The notes: a model not told the origin generated them from the letters alone. 14,165 nucleotides of DNA from Gammaproteobacteria bacterium (GCA_013152045.1 JAADGZ010000263.1:1-14165); one strand, 5' to 3'; shown: positions 1 to 7,534, counted from the first letter of the stretch. A program made the numbers and translations.

Positions 1-633
1 AGCTGGTTGTATCTATCTGAGGGTTTTCAGATGGGCGCATTACGTCGTATCGGTAAGAGAGTTTTTGATATATCGGTTGTTTTGATGTTACTGCCTGTTG
101 CCTTGCCGTTTGCGATTTTAGTTAGTGCAGCAATCTTTATAGAAAGTAGAGGGCGAGGTGGTGTTTTGTATAGCCAGGTTCGTGTGAAGCAAGACGGGCT
201 GCCATTTGATATTTATAAATTTCGCAGCATGGTGACAAATGCTGAGAAAGATGGCGTGCCTCAATGGGCGTCAAAAAATGATTCGCGTATTACGCGTGTT
301 GGAAGAGTTATCCGCAAGGGGCGGCTTGATGAGCTTCCTCAGTTATTTAATGTTTTAAACGGTGATATGAGTTTTGTGGGTCCCCGGCCAGAGCGTCCTG
401 AGTTTGTTGAGAAGCTGGCGAAAGCGGTGCCATATTATGAGGAGCGGCATAGGGTAAAGCCGGGATTAACCGGCTGGGCGCAGGTGTGTTACTCCTACGG
501 TGATACGGTGGGGGATAGTATCGAAAAATTACAATATGACCTATATTATGTTAAAAATTACAGCATGTTACTGGATATGCTGATTTTACTGCAGACTGCA
601 GAAGTAGTGATGCTGGGTAAAGGGGCGCAATAA
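1..633 (+). CDS. XrtA/EpsB-type sugar transferase, 5'-truncated by window edge
   Basis: This is the catalytic half of a polyprenyl-phosphate sugar-1-phosphate transferase (bacterial sugar transferase family), which would start repeat-unit synthesis on undecaprenyl phosphate at the inner membrane. Visible hallmarks are the KRVFDI segment leading into one hydrophobic membrane stretch, then YKFRSM, the acidic DELPQL block, the NVLNGDMSFVGPRPERPEF core and VKPGLTGWAQ. The frame is open to base 1, and the residues before the internal ATG at base 31 (SWLYLSEGF) resemble the conserved linker before the catalytic domain in exosortase-associated, EpsB-like enzymes of about 450 residues. I therefore read it as the 3' end of a longer gene with an N-terminal membrane region outside the window. 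The alternative is a short PglC-like enzyme starting at the ATG at 31, which has GAGGG at 19-23 in front of it; I think this less likely. Confidence 0.9.
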   Translation, partial: SWLYLSEGFQMGALRRIGKRVFDISVVLMLLPVALPFAILVSAAIFIESRGRGGVLYSQVRVKQDGLPFDIYKFRSMVTNAEKDGVPQWASKNDSRITRVGRVIRKGRLDELPQLFNVLNGDMSFVGPRPERPEFVEKLAKAVPYYEERHRVKPGLTGWAQVCYSYGDTVGDSIEKLQYDLYYVKNYSMLLDMLILLQTAEVVMLGKGAQ

Positions 634-642
634 AGAGCAGTG

Positions 643-648
643 TATAAT
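643..648 (+). promoter_or_regulatory. Candidate -10 hexamer ahead of the Fn3 lipoprotein gene
   Basis: A perfect TATAAT lies 10 bases after the sugar transferase stop codon. Initiation a few bases downstream would give a leader of roughly 130 bases before the lipoprotein start at 788. I see no convincing -35 box 16-18 bases upstream, so this could be chance in an AT-rich gap. Confidence 0.22.
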
Positions 649-787
649 TTGTAAAAAGACTTTTTTTGTGGTTTTTTAGTGCGTTATAACAATTATTTGG
701 GTACACTTGTCGGTTCAGAGAGGAGTAAGGGTTGGTTTAATGAGGCTCAATCCGAAATTTATTATTTGATGATAGGGAGGTGGTTAT

Positions 788-1171
788 ATGATATTTTGGC
801 GAATTTTGTATTCTAACGGTTTAAAATTATCGGTGTTAATTATGTCTCTGGTAGCCTGTTCTGGTGGTGGAGGCTCTGATGGTGGCTCGGTGATGTTGAG
901 CTGGATGGCTCCATCTGGAAGAGCTGATAATGTAACGCCAATCGCTTTAAATGAAATAGCTGGCTATAATATTTACTACAAAATAGCGACTGGCAATTAT
1001 AGTGATCAAGCTCCTATTTATGTTGACGATAGTAATAATGTTGCAAATGTGCAGGTGCGGGTTGAGGATATTCCGCTTCAGCCGGGAACTTACTCTGTAG
1101 TCGTAACAACCATAGATATTGACGGGCGTGAAAGCGTGTTTTCTGACCCTGAAGTAGAGGTTACGTTTTAA
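788..1171 (+). CDS. Small fibronectin type III-like lipoprotein
   Basis: This 127-residue exported lipoprotein has a short basic/hydrophobic N-terminus ending in the lipobox Leu21-Val22-Ala23 | Cys24. A glycine/serine-rich spacer (SGGGGSDGGS) follows, then a single beta-sandwich-like domain at about residues 34-127. The pattern V-L-S-W near the start, GYNIYY in the middle and GTYSVVVTTIDIDGRES near the end is typical of fibronectin type III folds. The residue after the cysteine is Ser rather than Asp, which predicts outer-membrane sorting. The start at 788 is supported by GGAGG at 776-780, seven bases upstream; in-frame stops just before it exclude extension. A terminator follows at 1210. I do not recognise it as a defined locus member. 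Its position next to the sugar transferase and prsK suggests a surface role in matrix or polymer binding, but that is inference. Confidence 0.85.
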   Translation: MIFWRILYSNGLKLSVLIMSLVACSGGGGSDGGSVMLSWMAPSGRADNVTPIALNEIAGYNIYYKIATGNYSDQAPIYVDDSNNVANVQVRVEDIPLQPGTYSVVVTTIDIDGRESVFSDPEVEVTF

Positions 1172-1209
1172 AAATTCATTGTCGGCGGAGCTGATGATAT
1201 AGATCCTTG

Positions 1210-1236
1210 AATCCGCTATATTGGCGGATTTTTATT
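1210..1236 (+). terminator. Rho-independent terminator after the Fn3 lipoprotein gene
   Basis: The perfect 7-bp arms AATCCGC (1210-1216) and GCGGATT (1224-1230) can be extended inward by a T-G and an A-T pair, leaving a 3-base loop. They run into a T-rich tract at 1229-1236. It lies 38 bases after the lipoprotein stop and 37 bases before the prsK start, so it should separate the two transcription units or act as a partial attenuator of read-through. Confidence 0.7.
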
Positions 1237-1272
1237 GCCTGTGATGTTTAAGTTGGTGACAATAGACGAAAA

Positions 1273-3378
1273 ATGGAAATGAATTTAGGTTTATACGGTT
1301 ATCTGGGAGCAGGACTGGCATATAGCTTTTTTGCTGCGTTGCTGCTGTTTAGCTGGCGAGAGAGCTTGCAGGGAAAGCTGATTTTTATCGCGATGCTGAT
1401 CAGTGCGTGCTGGGCGTTCATTGCATCGCAGATTGCGCTTCATAAGGAGTCCTTCCTTCTGTCGTATCAGGTTTTCGAAATCCTTCGTTATATTGCCTGG
1501 TATGTTTTTTTATTCAAGTTGTTCGATGTCGCTTTGTCTGGCGATGCATCGCATAACGGTCAAAAGCAAAGTTACCAAAAATTTGTGCGCTGGGCTTTGC
1601 CGCTAAGTGTGGGTTTCGCCACGATATTACTGTTGAACGAAATACTGGTTGCTACGTTCACCTTGCCGGGGCAGTTTGTCTTTGGCATTGTCGGTAACGT
1701 TATTCTTGCGCTTATCGGCCTTGCCATTATCGAGCAATTATTTCGTAATACGTCGCCGCGTTATCGTTGGGCGACCAAGTACCTGTTTTTTGGTGCGGGT
1801 GGAGTGTTCGCTTTCGATTTTTATTTATACGCTGACGCACTATTGTTCAGAAGTATTGATCAGGGTTTGTGGGATGCGCGCGGGGTGGTGCACATAGTGG
1901 CAGTGCCGCTATTGGCAATATCCTCGGCTCGTAATAAAAACTGGTCGCTTAATATTTTTGTTTCACGCGACATTATTCTAAATACCACGGCTATTCTCAG
2001 CGGTGGTTTTTACCTGCTGGCGATGGCGGGCGCCGGTTATTACCTGAGGGTGTTTGGTGGTGACTGGGGTAAAGTTGGTCAGGTGATGTTTTTAACGCTG
2101 GCCGTGGTATTTCTATTTGTCGTACTTACTTCCTCGCAAATTCGCGCAAAAACCAAAGTGTTTTTGGGTAAACACTTTTACAAAAATAAATATGATTATC
2201 GTATTGAATGGTTGCGGCTGACCGAAGACCTGGAAGTTGATCCGGGCAATAAAGATCATAATAAAACGGTGATAGAAGCCATGGCGCATATTGTAGATGC
2301 CCGTGCTGGATCGTTGTGGCTGAGTGATGAGAGTGGCAAATACAAAAATGTCGAGTCCTGGCAGAGTGGTTTGCAGGAGCATACAATCTCGGATGATGCT
2401 CCATTGGTAACCTTTATGGATAAAAAAGGGTATGTCATCAATATAGCAGAGCTATCCAGCCATGCCGACGAATATAAAGGTCTGTCTTTACCTGACTGGC
2501 TATTGAAGACTGGGCAGCCCTGGTTAATCGTCCCGTTGCATGGTATTCACGTGTTGCAGGGGTTTGTGGTATTGGCCAACCCGCTGATCGAACGTGCAAT
2601 TAACTGGGAGGACCGTGACCTGCTGAAGACCGCGGCCAAGCAAATTACCAGTTATCTGGCAGTGCTGACCACTTCTGCGCAGCTGGCGGAAGCGAAGCAA
2701 TTTGAAGTGTTTGCCCGTCTTTCGGCATATATGGTGCACGATCTAAAGAATGTTGCCGCCGAGCTCGAATTGATTGCCATCAATTCAAAAAAACACGCGG
2801 CCAACCCTGAGTTTATCGAAGACGCTTTTGGTACGGTTGAAAATGCTGCGGCAGACATTAATCGGCTGTTGGCGCAATTGCGCAACAGACATGCGGAGAA
2901 TGAGAAAAAAACGCTGGTGGATCTGGTCGAGTTGGTAACGGACGTTATTGCATCCAAAAAGCACCTGCTGCCTGCACCACAATTTAAAGTGTTGTCGGAA
3001 TCGGGTATGGTGTACCTGGAAAAGCAACGTTTTGCCAATGTGCTTGCCCACCTGATAGAGAATGCGCAGCAGGCCACGGCTGATGACGGTGAGATTATTG
3101 TCACCTTGTCCTGCACCGAAAAAATGCACATCATCGGCATCAAGGATAACGGTCATGGCATGGATGATGACTTTATCCGAAACCGTTTATTCAAGCCTTT
3201 TGATACAACAAAGGGCAATGCGGGCATGGGCATTGGCATGTATGAGAGCCGGGAGTTTATCCGCCAGTTGGGCGGTGATATCAATGTGCAAAGTAATCTG
3301 GGAAAAGGGTCTATAATCACCCTACACATTCCGTTGAGTTTATCTCAAGGTGACGATTTAGATGCCCTGACAGCATGA
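1273..3378 (+). CDS. prsK: XrtA/PEP-CTERM system sensor histidine kinase PrsK
   Basis: This 701-residue membrane histidine kinase is the likely partner of the response regulator encoded next. The first ~290 residues form eight or nine hydrophobic segments. A GAF-like sensory region follows at about 325-470. The phospho-acceptor region contains His489 in YMVHDLKNV, an unusual H-box (HDLKN) that fits the PrsK family. The C-terminal ATPase domain shows the N-box at about Asn597 (LIENAQQA), the G1 box Asp625-Gly629 (DNGHG), the F-box-like FKPFDTTK and the G2 box at about 650-655 (GMGIGM). Length and architecture match PrsK of exosortase loci (usually ~680-700 residues). The start has no clear Shine-Dalgarno sequence, and ATG 1279 is an alternative two codons in. 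A 43-base gap separates it from prsR, so co-transcription is likely. The stimulus is unknown. Confidence 0.93.
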   Translation: MEMNLGLYGYLGAGLAYSFFAALLLFSWRESLQGKLIFIAMLISACWAFIASQIALHKESFLLSYQVFEILRYIAWYVFLFKLFDVALSGDASHNGQKQSYQKFVRWALPLSVGFATILLLNEILVATFTLPGQFVFGIVGNVILALIGLAIIEQLFRNTSPRYRWATKYLFFGAGGVFAFDFYLYADALLFRSIDQGLWDARGVVHIVAVPLLAISSARNKNWSLNIFVSRDIILNTTAILSGGFYLLAMAGAGYYLRVFGGDWGKVGQVMFLTLAVVFLFVVLTSSQIRAKTKVFLGKHFYKNKYDYRIEWLRLTEDLEVDPGNKDHNKTVIEAMAHIVDARAGSLWLSDESGKYKNVESWQSGLQEHTISDDAPLVTFMDKKGYVINIAELSSHADEYKGLSLPDWLLKTGQPWLIVPLHGIHVLQGFVVLANPLIERAINWEDRDLLKTAAKQITSYLAVLTTSAQLAEAKQFEVFARLSAYMVHDLKNVAAELELIAINSKKHAANPEFIEDAFGTVENAAADINRLLAQLRNRHAENEKKTLVDLVELVTDVIASKKHLLPAPQFKVLSESGMVYLEKQRFANVLAHLIENAQQATADDGEIIVTLSCTEKMHIIGIKDNGHGMDDDFIRNRLFKPFDTTKGNAGMGIGMYESREFIRQLGGDINVQSNLGKGSIITLHIPLSLSQGDDLDALTA

Positions 3379-3421
3379 TTGGTGGGGTGATTTGTAATTT
3401 TAAGGAAATTAATATCAGGTT

Positions 3422-4789
3422 ATGGCAGACAATGAGTTAAAGCCGCTGCTGGTTGTTGAAGACAATCCTGGGTTGCAGAAACAGTTAAAATGGTCTTTTG
3501 AGGGCTATCAGGTATATCTCGCCGGTGATCGTGCTTCAGCGATTGAATTGCTGCAAAAGCACCGGATGCCGGTAGTTACGCTTGATCTGGGCCTGCCGCC
3601 AGACCCTGCTAATGCCAGCGAAGGGCTGGCGGCGTTGAAGGAAATTCTGAAGCTGGTGCCACATACCAAGGTTATCGTGGTAACCGGTAATGATGTTCGC
3701 CAAAACGCTCTCGAAGCAATTTCTTGTGGCGCTTACGATTTTTATCAAAAACCGATCGAGCCGGATGTTTTAGGCCTGATCGTTGATCGTGCTTATCAGC
3801 TATATGAGCTGGAAGAAGAAAATCGGCGGTTAGCTTTGGCAGGCTGTAGCTCACCGCTGGATGGCATTATTGGTGCCAGTGCACCCATGCTGGCGGCCTG
3901 TCGGCTGGTAGAGAAAGTTGGCCCGACCGATGCTACCTCATTGGTGCTGGGGGAGAGTGGTACCGGCAAGGAGCTGTTTGCCAGCGCCCTGCATCGTCTC
4001 AGCCCGCGCAAGGACAAACCTTTTGTTGCGTTGAATTGTGCCGCTATTCCCGATAACTTACTTGAGAGCGAGCTGTTCGGCTACGAAAGAGGGGCTTTCA
4101 CCGGCGCGGTAAAACAGACCAAAGGCAAGATCGAAACGGCCTGTGGCGGTACGTTGTTTCTGGATGAAATTGGCGACATGCCGGTGTCATTGCAGGCGAA
4201 AATGCTGCGTTTCCTGCAGGAGCGTGTCATTGAGCGTCTGGGCGGGCGCAGTACCATCGAAGTTGATGTGCGCATCATTTGTGCGACCCACCGCAACCTC
4301 AGTCAGCTGATTGCAAGCGGTGAGTTTCGTGAAGACCTGTTCTTCAGGATTAGCGAAATTGTTATTGAGATTCCAGCATTGCGTGATCGTGAGGGTGATA
4401 AAACCTTGCTTGCACAGGCTTTTCTCGATAGCTTCAGTAAGAAAAATGGTCGCAGCTTTTGCGGCTTTACCGATTCGGCGCGTGCTGAAATTGATGCTTA
4501 TGAGTGGCCGGGCAATGTACGTGAGTTAGAAAATCGTATTAAGCGGGCAGTCGTGCTCGCAGACGGCAAGCAAATTTTGGCAACCGATCTGGGTTTTGCA
4601 GAGAATGAAGGCCATATGCCATCATTAAATTTGCGCGAAGCCAGAGAGCGAGTCGAGCGAGACGTTATCCAGCGTGCGTTATCCATTTGTAACAATAATG
4701 TTACTCATGCCGCCGAGGCGTTAGGTATTAGCCGTCCTTCTTTGTACAGTTTAATTAAGAAACTGGATATGCCAGAGCCTGGAAAGTGA
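3422..4789 (+). CDS. prsR: PEP-CTERM-box response regulator PrsR, sigma-54 activator
   Basis: This 455-residue NtrC-type transcription activator has three domains. The receiver (about 8-125) has Glu13/Asp14, phospho-acceptor Asp55 in TLDLGLPP and a conserved Lys in YQKP. The AAA+ domain has Walker A GESGTGK at 177-183, the sigma-54 contact loop GAFTGA at 224-229, and Walker B LFLDE at 245-249. A C-terminal Fis-type helix-turn-helix (about 408-450) includes AAEALGISRPSLYSLIKKL. All key residues for phosphorylation, ATP hydrolysis and sigma-54 contact are present. It should be phosphorylated by PrsK and open sigma-54 promoters of exopolysaccharide and PEP-CTERM genes, as known for this family. 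The nearest Shine-Dalgarno-like AAGGA (3402-3406) is about 15 bases upstream, which is far. A 245-base gap follows before the chain-length gene. Confidence 0.95.
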   Translation: MADNELKPLLVVEDNPGLQKQLKWSFEGYQVYLAGDRASAIELLQKHRMPVVTLDLGLPPDPANASEGLAALKEILKLVPHTKVIVVTGNDVRQNALEAISCGAYDFYQKPIEPDVLGLIVDRAYQLYELEEENRRLALAGCSSPLDGIIGASAPMLAACRLVEKVGPTDATSLVLGESGTGKELFASALHRLSPRKDKPFVALNCAAIPDNLLESELFGYERGAFTGAVKQTKGKIETACGGTLFLDEIGDMPVSLQAKMLRFLQERVIERLGGRSTIEVDVRIICATHRNLSQLIASGEFREDLFFRISEIVIEIPALRDREGDKTLLAQAFLDSFSKKNGRSFCGFTDSARAEIDAYEWPGNVRELENRIKRAVVLADGKQILATDLGFAENEGHMPSLNLREARERVERDVIQRALSICNNNVTHAAEALGISRPSLYSLIKKLDMPEPGK

Positions 4790-4890
4790 GCCGTTTCGCT
4801 GTTAGGTAATTACAGGGGGTTGAAGGATGGGTGCTGATTGATTTGATTGTTGTTGGCAAATAAAGCGTTATTAATTCTATGCGCTTAAAA

Positions 4891-4934
4891 GAAGTATTTC
4901 TACGCATATAAACTAGAATACTTCATGATTGAAG
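4891..4934. promoter_or_regulatory. Overlapping inverted repeats in the prsR-to-wzz gap
   Basis: GAAGTATT (4891-4898) is repeated inverted as AATACTTC (4917-4924). The match continues inward as CTA/TAG if one extra T on the left arm is bulged out. The right arm also begins a second dyad, CTTCA-TGAT-TGAAG (4921-4934), so the motif appears three times in alternating orientation. The lack of a following T tract and a spacing near two helical turns favour a protein-binding site over a terminator. A -35-like TTGGCA lies at 4853-4858 upstream, with a poor -10 partner (TTCTAT, 4875-4880). The downstream chain-length gene starts at 5035. The rest of this 245-base gap shows no gene and no GG-N10-GC sigma-54 element. 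Confidence 0.35.
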
Positions 4935-5028
4935 TTAGTTATATTAAAGCATAACTGTTGGGTGGTTTTATAAACCGGTTGTGTGGTGCTTATTTTATTC
5001 AGTGATATTAAAGACTATTTAGAGTGAT

Positions 5029-5032
5029 GAGG
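5029..5032 (+). promoter_or_regulatory. Closely spaced Shine-Dalgarno of the chain-length gene
   Basis: GAGG ends only two bases before the ATG at 5035, much closer than the usual 5-9 bases. No better in-frame start is visible nearby, and the N-terminal sequence fits the family from this ATG. Initiation may therefore be weak. Confidence 0.35.
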
Positions 5033-5034
5033 AA

Positions 5035-6609
5035 ATGCGGGATCAGTTAATATTAGTTTACAGCTATTTGCATGGTATCTGGCAATACAGGTGGGCGGCG
5101 CTAGCGATAACTTGCGTTATCGCGATAATTGGCTGGGCGATTGTTTATGTCATGCCCAATTATTACACATCGCAAGCGGTTGTGCTTGTTGATACCACGT
5201 CAGTAATGAAGCCGCTACTTAAGGGGCTCTCTGTAGAAGCTGATACAGAAGAGGCTGGGATTACTATCATGTCCCGGATTCTGCTAAGTCGGAAAAATCT
5301 GAAGGAGGTTATTCGGCAAACAGATATGGATCTTGAGGCGAACACCCCGGAAGCGACGGATGCACTAGTGCGCAAATTAGGTGAATCGATAGAGCTGAAA
5401 TCAGGTGGTAAAAGAAAAGGTGGTAGTAATATATATGAGCTGAGCTATGAAGGCGATTCGCCGGAACTGGTTTACCAGGTTGTATCCAAGTTGTTAAATA
5501 CTCTGATCGAAAACACACTGGACTCTGCACGTTCTGACACAGCGACGGCGCAACAATTTCTTGATCGCCAGATTAGTAAATACGAGAACCGATTAACGAT
5601 GGCTGAGCAGAGACTTGTTAAATTCAAGCGTGCTAACGTTGGTTTTATGCCTAATGAAAAAGGTGGTTACTACAATAGGTTGCAGCGCGAAGAGCAGAAA
5701 CTGGACGAACTGCGTTCAGCTTTGCGATTGGCAAAACGAAGGCACTCAGCCATGCTTAAACAACTGGAAGGTGAAGCGCCTTTGCTTGATAATAGCGCCT
5801 ATGGCGCGCCGAAAGTTTTGAAGTTGCGTAGATATAGGGAGCAGCTTGAGCAATTGTTGATCCGTTATAAAGAACAGCATCCTGATGTCAAGGCGTTGAG
5901 GGCGACTATAGCTGAATTAATCGCCAGTGATAATGTTACAGAAGGCCAGTATCTTGATACTGGTATTGGTGATTCTATTAGCTTTAATCCGGTTTACCAG
6001 GATTTGAAAGCGGAGGTTCACAAAGAAGGTGTTGAAGTGGAAACCTTAAAGATGCAAGTTATGGAGCAGCAAAATACGGTGCAGTCCCTTAAGCAGGATG
6101 TTGATGTGCTTCCAGGCGTAGAGGCGGGGCTTGCAAAATTAAACCGTGATTATGAAATTACTCGTGAGCGTTATCTTAATCTTGTTACGCGAAGAGAATC
6201 AGCGCGACTGACGCAGGCTATTGGGCAGAGTGGCAGTAACATTAGTTTTCGTATAATCGATCCGCCACGTGTGCCAGCAAAACCATCAGGGCCTAACCGT
6301 TTGCTTTTCCTTACAGGCGTTTTTTTTGCAGCGGTAGCTGCCGGTCTGGCGTGGGGGTTTTTCAGGTACCTTGTACAGCCAACGCTAATAGATGCCAGTC
6401 AGATTAGAGAAAAGATAGGGCTTCCACTGCTGGGATCGGTTGGGCTTTATCTGAATGATGAACACAAGGTAAGGCGGCGATTACAATTGGTGGGTTTTCT
6501 GGCCGTTTTTTCTCTATTGGTAGTGGCATATGGTGCGGTGATGTTCTTTAGTGAGTCGGCCGGTGAACTGGTTAATGCTCTTGGTGGATTACGGGGTTTG
6601 ATGACATGA
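5035..6609 (+). CDS. XrtA-type Wzz-like polysaccharide chain-length determinant
   Basis: This 524-residue polysaccharide co-polymerase sits in the inner membrane and sets polymer length. A first membrane helix at about 17-38 is followed by a large periplasmic part with YYTSQAVVLVDT and PLLKGLSVE. Long alpha-helical coiled-coil stretches lie at about 175-245 and 335-375. A proline-rich stretch at about 409-421 leads into a second membrane helix (423-442), and a third helix lies near 483-505. The extra C-terminal helix and the length match the exosortase-locus branch of Wzz/BexC proteins rather than short O-antigen Wzz (~330 residues). No kinase domain is fused; the kinase is encoded by the next gene, whose ATG overlaps this stop codon (ATGA), indicating translational coupling. 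The overlap supports a physical pair of co-polymerase and tyrosine kinase. Confidence 0.92.
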   Translation: MRDQLILVYSYLHGIWQYRWAALAITCVIAIIGWAIVYVMPNYYTSQAVVLVDTTSVMKPLLKGLSVEADTEEAGITIMSRILLSRKNLKEVIRQTDMDLEANTPEATDALVRKLGESIELKSGGKRKGGSNIYELSYEGDSPELVYQVVSKLLNTLIENTLDSARSDTATAQQFLDRQISKYENRLTMAEQRLVKFKRANVGFMPNEKGGYYNRLQREEQKLDELRSALRLAKRRHSAMLKQLEGEAPLLDNSAYGAPKVLKLRRYREQLEQLLIRYKEQHPDVKALRATIAELIASDNVTEGQYLDTGIGDSISFNPVYQDLKAEVHKEGVEVETLKMQVMEQQNTVQSLKQDVDVLPGVEAGLAKLNRDYEITRERYLNLVTRRESARLTQAIGQSGSNISFRIIDPPRVPAKPSGPNRLLFLTGVFFAAVAAGLAWGFFRYLVQPTLIDASQIREKIGLPLLGSVGLYLNDEHKVRRRLQLVGFLAVFSLLVVAYGAVMFFSESAGELVNALGGLRGLMT

Positions 6610-7466
6610 ACATGAAGGGCAAGAAGCCAACAACCATCACGCAGCTGGTGGATGTGAGTGATGGCGAAGTAGCGAACGCTTATTCTGCAAAGCTCAAAAC
6701 GCGACAAGGCAATCAGCCAATGGGAGAAAACAGCAATAAGGTTAAAGTACTAGCCAGGCTGCTGGCAGACGACATGCTTGTGCCAGGCAGTAATCTTGGG
6801 CCGGAAATCCAGGATGATTACAGGCGAATCAAGCGTCCTCTGGTGTCCAATGCCTGTGGGCGACATAAGGCAATGGTTGAGCGCGGTAATCTGATTCTTG
6901 TGACCAGCTCGGTGCCTGGCGAAGGAAAAAGCTATACTTCCGTAAATCTAGCACTGTCAATATCACTGGAAATGGATCACACGGTTCTGTTAGTGGACTG
7001 TGACGTGGCTAAACAGGGTGCCAGCAGAATGCTGGGCCTTGAAAATGTTCGTGGTCTGGTAGATGTGCTGGAAAGTGATGAGCTACACATCGGTGACGTA
7101 TTGCTACAAACCGATATTCCAAATTTTCGCGTGGTGTCTGCCGGTAAGCAAAATAAGTATTATACTGAAATGCTTGCCAGTCGGCGTATGTCTGCGCTGG
7201 TAGATGAAATTGCCGGTCGTTATAGTGATCGTATTATTATTTTTGATGGACCGCCATTGCTGTCTACACCTCAAACTCAAATTCTGGCGGGACTGGTTGG
7301 CCAAGTTGTTTTTGTAATAGAGGCTGGTAAAACGCCCCAGTCCCTGGTTGAGAATGCTTTGCAAATGATTCCGAAAGAACAGGCGACAGGAATCATATTA
7401 AATAAAGCGGAAGGTTTGACTAGTCGCGGTGATTACTATGGATATTATGCAAATAATAGTGAGTGA
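6606..7466 (+). CDS. XrtA-type exopolysaccharide tyrosine autokinase (BY-kinase)
   Basis: This 286-residue cytoplasmic P-loop kinase of the CpsD/BY-kinase family partners with the Wzz-like protein and controls polymer assembly through cycles of tyrosine autophosphorylation. Visible motifs are Walker A SVPGEGKS (102-109, Lys108), Walker A' VLLVDCD (127-133) and Walker B IIIFDGPP (Asp214). The C-terminal tail ends with a tyrosine cluster, Tyr277, Tyr278, Tyr280 and Tyr281. The first ~75 residues are polar and low in conservation, with no membrane segment, as in split systems. Its ATG overlaps the preceding stop by four bases. No strong Shine-Dalgarno sequence is seen, which again points to coupling. 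Length fits the exosortase-associated subfamily (about 280-310). Confidence 0.92.
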   Translation: MNMKGKKPTTITQLVDVSDGEVANAYSAKLKTRQGNQPMGENSNKVKVLARLLADDMLVPGSNLGPEIQDDYRRIKRPLVSNACGRHKAMVERGNLILVTSSVPGEGKSYTSVNLALSISLEMDHTVLLVDCDVAKQGASRMLGLENVRGLVDVLESDELHIGDVLLQTDIPNFRVVSAGKQNKYYTEMLASRRMSALVDEIAGRYSDRIIIFDGPPLLSTPQTQILAGLVGQVVFVIEAGKTPQSLVENALQMIPKEQATGIILNKAEGLTSRGDYYGYYANNSE

Positions 7467-7534
7467 CACGGTATTTAATACGGTGGTTACGGGTGCTGAT
7501 GCCATTACTGTTTATCGATAGTGATTTTTAGCGT

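Noticed and set aside
653..667. AAAAAG-AC-TTTTTTT as a terminator after the sugar transferase
   Set aside because: The arms pair only by A-T and give an unstable hairpin without a GC-rich stem.
670..682. Sigma-54-like GG...GC in the gap before the lipoprotein gene
   Set aside because: The spacing between GG and GC is nine bases instead of ten, and the flanks do not match TGGCAC/TTGCW.
2652..3143. Long minus-strand open frame opposite prsK
   Set aside because: It lies wholly within the conserved kinase core of prsK and shows no family motifs; it is a shadow of the real gene.
4853..4867. TTGGCAAATAAAGCG as a sigma-54 promoter
   Set aside because: TGGCA is present but GC comes only eight bases after GG. 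It fits a -35-like TTGGCA better, and even that lacks a good -10 box.
7469..7485. Short palindrome GTATT-T-AATAC after the tyrosine kinase gene
   Set aside because: The arms of five A/T-rich pairs with a one-base centre are too weak for a terminator and common by chance.
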